From positions 1 to 8,385 of the forward strand of contig JAEYTW010000214.1 of assembly GCA_023433835.1 (NCBI GenBank): a stretch of 8,385 nucleotides of DNA. Reading direction: 5' to 3'. Of the stretch, positions 5,500-8,385 are shown one piece after another. The notes beneath the pieces were generated by a model. The model had not been told where the DNA came from and searched no databases. It saw only the letters and a program-made list of their open reading frames with translations. Position 1 is the stretch's first letter, and the number at the start of each line of letters is the position of its first letter. The position numbers and the translations under genes are program-made. The DNA is from Pseudomonadota bacterium (lineage in GTDB: Bacteria; Pseudomonadota; Alphaproteobacteria; Ferrovibrionales; Ferrovibrionaceae).

Positions 5500-6031
5500 C
5501 CAGCTCCGGCATCGCGTAGGAGATGACCATCTCGATCAGCACCACCGCGACCGTCTGCGGCCAGTCGGTGCGCAGGCCGAACCGGGCCAGCGCGCCGACA
5601 TAGACCATGCCGAAGGCCATCAGCAGGACCATGACGACGTTCATCAACCCCGGCATCACGCCCGCGGCACGCAGCAGGCTGAGCGGCAGGAACACCATCA
5701 GCAGCAGGACCTGGGCCCAGTTGTAGGCCACCGCGAACGGCACGTAGCCCGCCCCCAGCCCGAAGAAGCGGGCGAACGGGACCATCAGCCCGAGGAAGAG
5801 GCACCAGACCACGAGGTAGCCGACCAGCTGGACCACGAGGTTGCCGGGGTCGAGCGGGCCCGAACTGCCCTGGACGGCAATGAAGCCGAGAAACAGCGGG
5901 GCAGCCACCGGCATTGCCAGGAACGAGCGCCAGAAGCCGTCGGCCGACAGGTCGAACCAGCCGAAACCGTCCGGTTTCAGCCGCGCCAGCCGCCAGGCCC
6001 CGGTCAGCGACGCCGCCACGTAAGCCAGCAA
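5483..6031 (-). CDS. Polytopic inner-membrane protein of unknown function
   Basis: A 182-residue, strongly hydrophobic protein. A cytoplasmic-looking N terminus (1-35, with RLARLKPDGFGWFDLSADGF followed by WRSF) is followed by about five membrane segments, near 36-54, 65-86, 97-120, 128-149 and 158-178. I do not recognise a characterised family; the topology loosely resembles Yip1-type proteins, but no motif settles it. Conserved-looking polar positions within the membrane part are Asn104 and Trp105 in VAYNWAQ. There is no suitable ATG. A TTG start at 6031 is chosen because AAGGGG (complement of 6038-6043) sits 6 nt upstream; a GTG at 6019 is the alternative. The gene begins 1 nt after the dapE stop, so it is surely translated from the dapD-dapE message. 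Function cannot be inferred from position alone, because dapE enzymes need no membrane partner. Confidence 0.8.
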   Translation of the reverse strand: MLAYVAASLTGAWRLARLKPDGFGWFDLSADGFWRSFLAMPVAAPLFLGFIAVQGSSGPLDPGNLVVQLVGYLVVWCLFLGLMVPFARFFGLGAGYVPFAVAYNWAQVLLLMVFLPLSLLRAAGVMPGLMNVVMVLLMAFGMVYVGALARFGLRTDWPQTVAVVLIEMVISYAMPELVDFVL

Positions 6032-6032
6032 G

Positions 6033-7193
6033 TCAGGCCCCTTGGGCGAAATAACGGTCGAGGATCAGGCCGTAGGCACGCGACAGCGCCGTGATGTCGG
6101 CGACCGGCACCCGCTCGTCGGTCTTGTGCATGGTCTGGCCGACCAGGCCGAATTCGACCACGGGGCAATGGCGGGTGATGAAGCGGGCATCCGAGGTGCC
6201 GCCGGTGGTCGACAGTTCGGGCGTGCGGCCGAGCGCCTCGGCGATCGCCCCGGCAACGGCGGCCGTGAACGGTCCCGGCGCGGTAAAGAACGGCTCGGCC
6301 CCGACCTCGAGGCGCAGGTCGTGGGCGCCGGCCAGTGTCTCGCAGGTCTCCGCGATCCAGGCCTTCAGCCCGGCCGAGGTCTGCTCGGTCGAGAAGCGGA
6401 TGTTGAAGGTGGCGCGCACCTCGGCCGGCACCACGTTGGTCGCGGTATTGCCGCAGTCGATCGTGGTGATCTCGAGGTTCGACGCCTCGAAATGGGCATT
6501 GCCGCGATCGAGCACCCGGGCATCCAGCGCCGAAAGGGTGGCGAGCAGCCGGGGAATCGGGTTGTCGGCGAGATGGGGATAGCCGACATGGCCCTGCACG
6601 CCCTGCACGGTCAGATAGCCGGTCAGCGAGCCGCGCCGGCCGATCTTCATCATCTGGCCGAGTTCCTGCGGGTTGGTCGGCTCGCCGACCAGGGCGACAT
6701 CGAGCTTTTCGCCCTTTTCCTTCAGCCAGTCGAGCACCCGCACGGTGCCGTCGACAGCTTTGGCCTCCTCGTCGCCGGTGATCAGCAGGCTGATCGAGCC
6801 GGGCAGGCCGGCAGCATGGCGGGCCTTGAAGCCGGCCGCCGCGGCGGTGAAGGCCGCGATCGCACCCTTCATGTCGGCGGCGCCCCGGCCGTAGAGCCAG
6901 CCGTCATGGATTTCGGCGGCAAAGGGCTCGACCGTCCAGCCTTCGCGGCGGCCGACCGGCACGACGTCGGTATGGCCGGCAAAGCAGAAATTGCGGCCCC
7001 CGCTGCCGAGGCGGGCGTAGAGATTGTCGATCTCGGGCTCGCCCGGGGTCTGGAACTTGAGGCGATGGCAGGCGAAGCCCAGATCCTTGAGCCGTGCCTC
7101 CAGCACGTCGAGCGCGCCGGCATCGGCCGGGGTGACCGAAGGGCAGCGGATCAGGTCCCGCGCCAGTTCGACCGGGTCGAGAACCTGATCCAT
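6033..7193 (-). CDS. dapE: Succinyl-diaminopimelate desuccinylase
   Basis: DapE is a cytoplasmic di-zinc M20-family amidohydrolase that removes succinate from N-succinyl-L,L-diaminopimelate. It supplies diaminopimelate for peptidoglycan and lysine. The 386-residue length fits the family. Metal and catalytic residues are all present: His74 and Asp76 in FAGHTDVVPVG, bridging Asp107 in GRGAADMKG, catalytic Glu142 and ligand Glu143 in TGDEEAKAVDGT, Glu171 in LVGEPT, and His356 in TMHKTDE. The signature STTGGTSDARF separates DapE from ArgE and carboxypeptidases. The frame extends upstream to 7265, but this would overlap dapD and add an unrelated leader. The ATG at 7193 has GAGG (complement of 7202-7205) at 8 nt and starts exactly at the conserved N terminus. 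It lies 22 nt behind dapD, the enzyme two steps earlier in the pathway. Confidence 0.96.
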   Translation of the reverse strand: MDQVLDPVELARDLIRCPSVTPADAGALDVLEARLKDLGFACHRLKFQTPGEPEIDNLYARLGSGGRNFCFAGHTDVVPVGRREGWTVEPFAAEIHDGWLYGRGAADMKGAIAAFTAAAAGFKARHAAGLPGSISLLITGDEEAKAVDGTVRVLDWLKEKGEKLDVALVGEPTNPQELGQMMKIGRRGSLTGYLTVQGVQGHVGYPHLADNPIPRLLATLSALDARVLDRGNAHFEASNLEITTIDCGNTATNVVPAEVRATFNIRFSTEQTSAGLKAWIAETCETLAGAHDLRLEVGAEPFFTAPGPFTAAVAGAIAEALGRTPELSTTGGTSDARFITRHCPVVEFGLVGQTMHKTDERVPVADITALSRAYGLILDRYFAQGA

Positions 7194-7215
7194 CACCGTC
7201 ACCTCGAAAGAAAAA

Positions 7216-8058
7216 TCAGTCGCGCAGCAGGTCGTTGATGCCGGTCTTGGAGCGGGTCTGGGCATCGACCCGCTTGATGATCACGGCGCAGTAGAGCGAG
7301 GGGCCCGGGTTGCCGTCCGGCAGCGGCTTGCCCGGCAGCGCGCCCGGCACCACGACCGAATAGGCCGGAACCCGGCCGACAAAGATTTCGCCGGTATGGC
7401 GGTCGATGATCTTGGTCGAGGCGCCGATGAACACGCCCATCGACAGGACCGAGCCTTCCTCGACCAGCACGCCCTCGACCACTTCCGAGCGGGCGCCGAT
7501 GAAGCAGTTGTCCTCGATCACCACCGGGCCGGCCTGCAGCGGCTCGAGCACGCCGCCGATGCCGGCGCCGCCCGAGATATGGACGTTCTTGCCGATCTGG
7601 GCGCAGGACCCGACGGTCGCCCAGGTGTCGACCATCGTGCCGCCGTCGACGAAGGCGCCGAGATTGACGAAGGACGGCATCAGGATGACGCCCGGGGCGA
7701 TATGGGCCGAGCGGCGCACGATGGCGCCCGGCACGGCGCGGAAGCCCGCGGCGCGGAACTGGTTGTCGCCCCAGCCATCGAACTTGGAGGGCACCTTGTC
7801 GAACCAGGTCGACCCGCCGGGGCCGCCCGGGATCGGCGCCATGTCGTTCAGGCGGAACGAAAGCAGCACGGCCTTCTTCAGCCACTGGTTGACGACCCAT
7901 TTGCCGTCGACCTTCTCGGCGACGCGTTTCTCGCCGCGATCGAGCGCTTCGAGCGCGGCCTCGACCGCGTCGCGCACCTCGCCCTTGGTCGCAACATTGA
8001 TACCGTCGCGCGCATCCCAGGCGGCCTCGATCGTCGCTTGCAGGCTCACGGGTTCCAT
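7216..8058 (-). CDS. dapD: 2,3,4,5-tetrahydropyridine-2,6-dicarboxylate N-succinyltransferase
   Basis: DapD adds succinate from succinyl-CoA to tetrahydrodipicolinate in the succinylase branch of diaminopimelate/lysine synthesis, acting as a trimer. The 280-residue product has the helical N-terminal domain, with GINVATKGEVRDAV and WLKKAVLLSFRLNDM, and a left-handed parallel beta-helix of hexapeptide repeats (about 110-230). The latter contains GTMVDTWATVGSCAQIGKNV and EDNCFIGARSEVVEG. Asp144 and Glu192 correspond to the proposed catalytic Asp141 and Glu189 of characterised DapD. The C terminus SLYCAVIIKRVDAQTRSKTG is also typical. The annotated ATG at 8058 touches its GGAGG (complement of 8059-8063) with no gap. 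A GTG three codons later (8049) has a 9-nt spacing and could be the real start. It heads the dapD-dapE-membrane protein unit. Confidence 0.96.
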   Translation of the reverse strand: MEPVSLQATIEAAWDARDGINVATKGEVRDAVEAALEALDRGEKRVAEKVDGKWVVNQWLKKAVLLSFRLNDMAPIPGGPGGSTWFDKVPSKFDGWGDNQFRAAGFRAVPGAIVRRSAHIAPGVILMPSFVNLGAFVDGGTMVDTWATVGSCAQIGKNVHISGGAGIGGVLEPLQAGPVVIEDNCFIGARSEVVEGVLVEEGSVLSMGVFIGASTKIIDRHTGEIFVGRVPAYSVVVPGALPGKPLPDGNPGPSLYCAVIIKRVDAQTRSKTGINDLLRD

Positions 8059-8081
8059 CCTCCGTCAGATACAGGGGCGGG

Positions 8082-8109
8082 ACTTTAGCCGCCCCCCGGT
8101 CGCTGTCAA
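8082..8109 (-). promoter_or_regulatory. Promoter of the dapD-dapE operon
   Basis: Reading the - strand, a perfect -35 box TTGACA (complement of 8104-8109) is followed after 16 nt by TAAAGT (complement of 8082-8087, four of six matches). Transcription would start near 8075, leaving a leader of under 30 nt with GGAGG. That is too short for a lysine riboswitch or an attenuator, so no RNA-level lysine control is visible here. Confidence 0.65.
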
Positions 8110-8176
8110 TCGGGCTTTCCCCGCCAGGGGGAATGGGCTAGGCACCGGGAAAGGGATTCTGAAGGAGCAGGCGACC

Positions 8177-8385
8177 ATGGACGAGCGACGCCCGCCGCGC
8201 GGCGGCCGCGGCACCTCAGGGGGCAAGGGCCCCGGCGGCAACAGGACGCCTGGCAGCAGGACACCGGGCAGCAGGACGTCGGCCCCCAGGACGCCGCCCC
8301 CCGGAACGGCGGCCGGCAAGCCGCAGGACGAGCGCAGGCCCCGCCCCGGCGAGCGGCCGCGGGCGCTGGCCCGCAAGGCCGATTT
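8177..8385 (+). CDS. Start of an unidentified gene with a disordered Arg/Pro/Gly-rich N terminus (3' end outside window)
   Basis: The frame is open from the ATG at 8177 to the end of the window, giving 69 complete codons. The Shine-Dalgarno AAGGAG (8162-8167) lies 9 nt upstream. The visible part is low complexity: basic (many Arg and Lys), rich in Gly and Pro, and almost without hydrophobic residues, so it should be intrinsically disordered. It includes four copies of a five-residue repeat of the type [NS]RTPG. Such basic, disordered extensions are common at the N termini of alphaproteobacterial RNA-modifying enzymes, for example RsuA/RluB pseudouridine synthases or RlmB-type methyltransferases, and these are the leading guesses. 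No catalytic motif is inside the window, so the product cannot be assigned. It is divergent from dapD across 118 nt; no clear + strand promoter was found there. Confidence 0.72.
   Translation, partial: MDERRPPRGGRGTSGGKGPGGNRTPGSRTPGSRTSAPRTPPPGTAAGKPQDERRPRPGERPRALARKAD
8240..8299 (+). repeat. 15-bp tandem repeat, four copies, coding
   Basis: Four consecutive 15-bp units (8240-8254, 8255-8269, 8270-8284, 8285-8299) share the core AGGACG/AGGACA at the same offset. They encode NRTPG, SRTPG, SRTSA and PRTPP. The first two copies are closest; the later ones have drifted. Because the unit is a multiple of three, gain or loss of copies keeps the frame. Confidence 0.8.

Noticed and set aside
8117..8133. 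Inverted repeat TTCCCC/GGGGAA upstream of the last gene
   Set aside because: A 6-bp stem with a 5-nt loop and no T-run is expected by chance in such GC-rich DNA. It is neither a credible terminator nor a supported operator.
8059..8176. Lysine riboswitch or attenuator before dapD
   Set aside because: The predicted dapD leader is under 30 nt and the whole intergenic gap is 118 nt, too short for a lysine riboswitch. No leader peptide rich in lysine codons is present.
8065..8376. - strand frame with repeated LLPGV units, resembling a proline-rich protein
   Set aside because: The repeat is just the complement of the 15-bp tandem repeat in the + strand gene at 8177, which has a proper ribosome-binding site. 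The frame also covers the dapD promoter.

Overview
This is a high-GC chromosomal segment, most likely from an alphaproteobacterium. The third-position GC bias, the clustering of fmt, truA, dapE and dapD, and the protein sequences all fit that class. A genus cannot be named from the sequence alone. Most of the window is ordinary housekeeping DNA with accessory genes between the core genes. I see no rRNA, tRNA, insertion sequence, CRISPR array or convincing intrinsic terminator.

Left part, all on the + strand (1-3649): the 3' end of fmt; a zinc-ribbon thioredoxin (trxC type); a TetR-family repressor with a tandem 13-bp palindromic operator laid over its own promoter; a hotdog-fold acyl-CoA thioesterase overlapping the TetR gene by 4 nt; a MOSC-domain sulfurtransferase-like protein; and truA, 7 nt behind it. 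The TetR, thioesterase, MOSC and truA genes could form one transcription unit. The TetR start codon appears to lie at the predicted transcription start, so its mRNA may be leaderless.

Middle (3633-5447): a toxin-first HigBA-type toxin-antitoxin pair on the + strand. Its strong promoter begins inside the last codons of truA, and its DNA is visibly more AT-rich than its flanks, which suggests a later insertion. Its stop codon faces, 6 nt away, the stop of a - strand gene. That gene encodes a class III nucleotidyl cyclase fused to a two-helix membrane domain and a C-terminal 18-residue repeat resembling a bactofilin-type beta-helix. This architecture is the most interesting item in the window.

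Right part, - strand (5483-8109): a promoter with a perfect TTGACA box drives dapD and dapE (lysine/diaminopimelate synthesis), followed 1 nt later by a polytopic membrane protein of unknown function and then by the cyclase. The cyclase also seems to have its own promoter. At the far right, divergently from dapD, a + strand gene begins with an arginine/proline/glycine-rich disordered region containing a 15-bp tandem repeat. It runs off the window and its product cannot be decided here.
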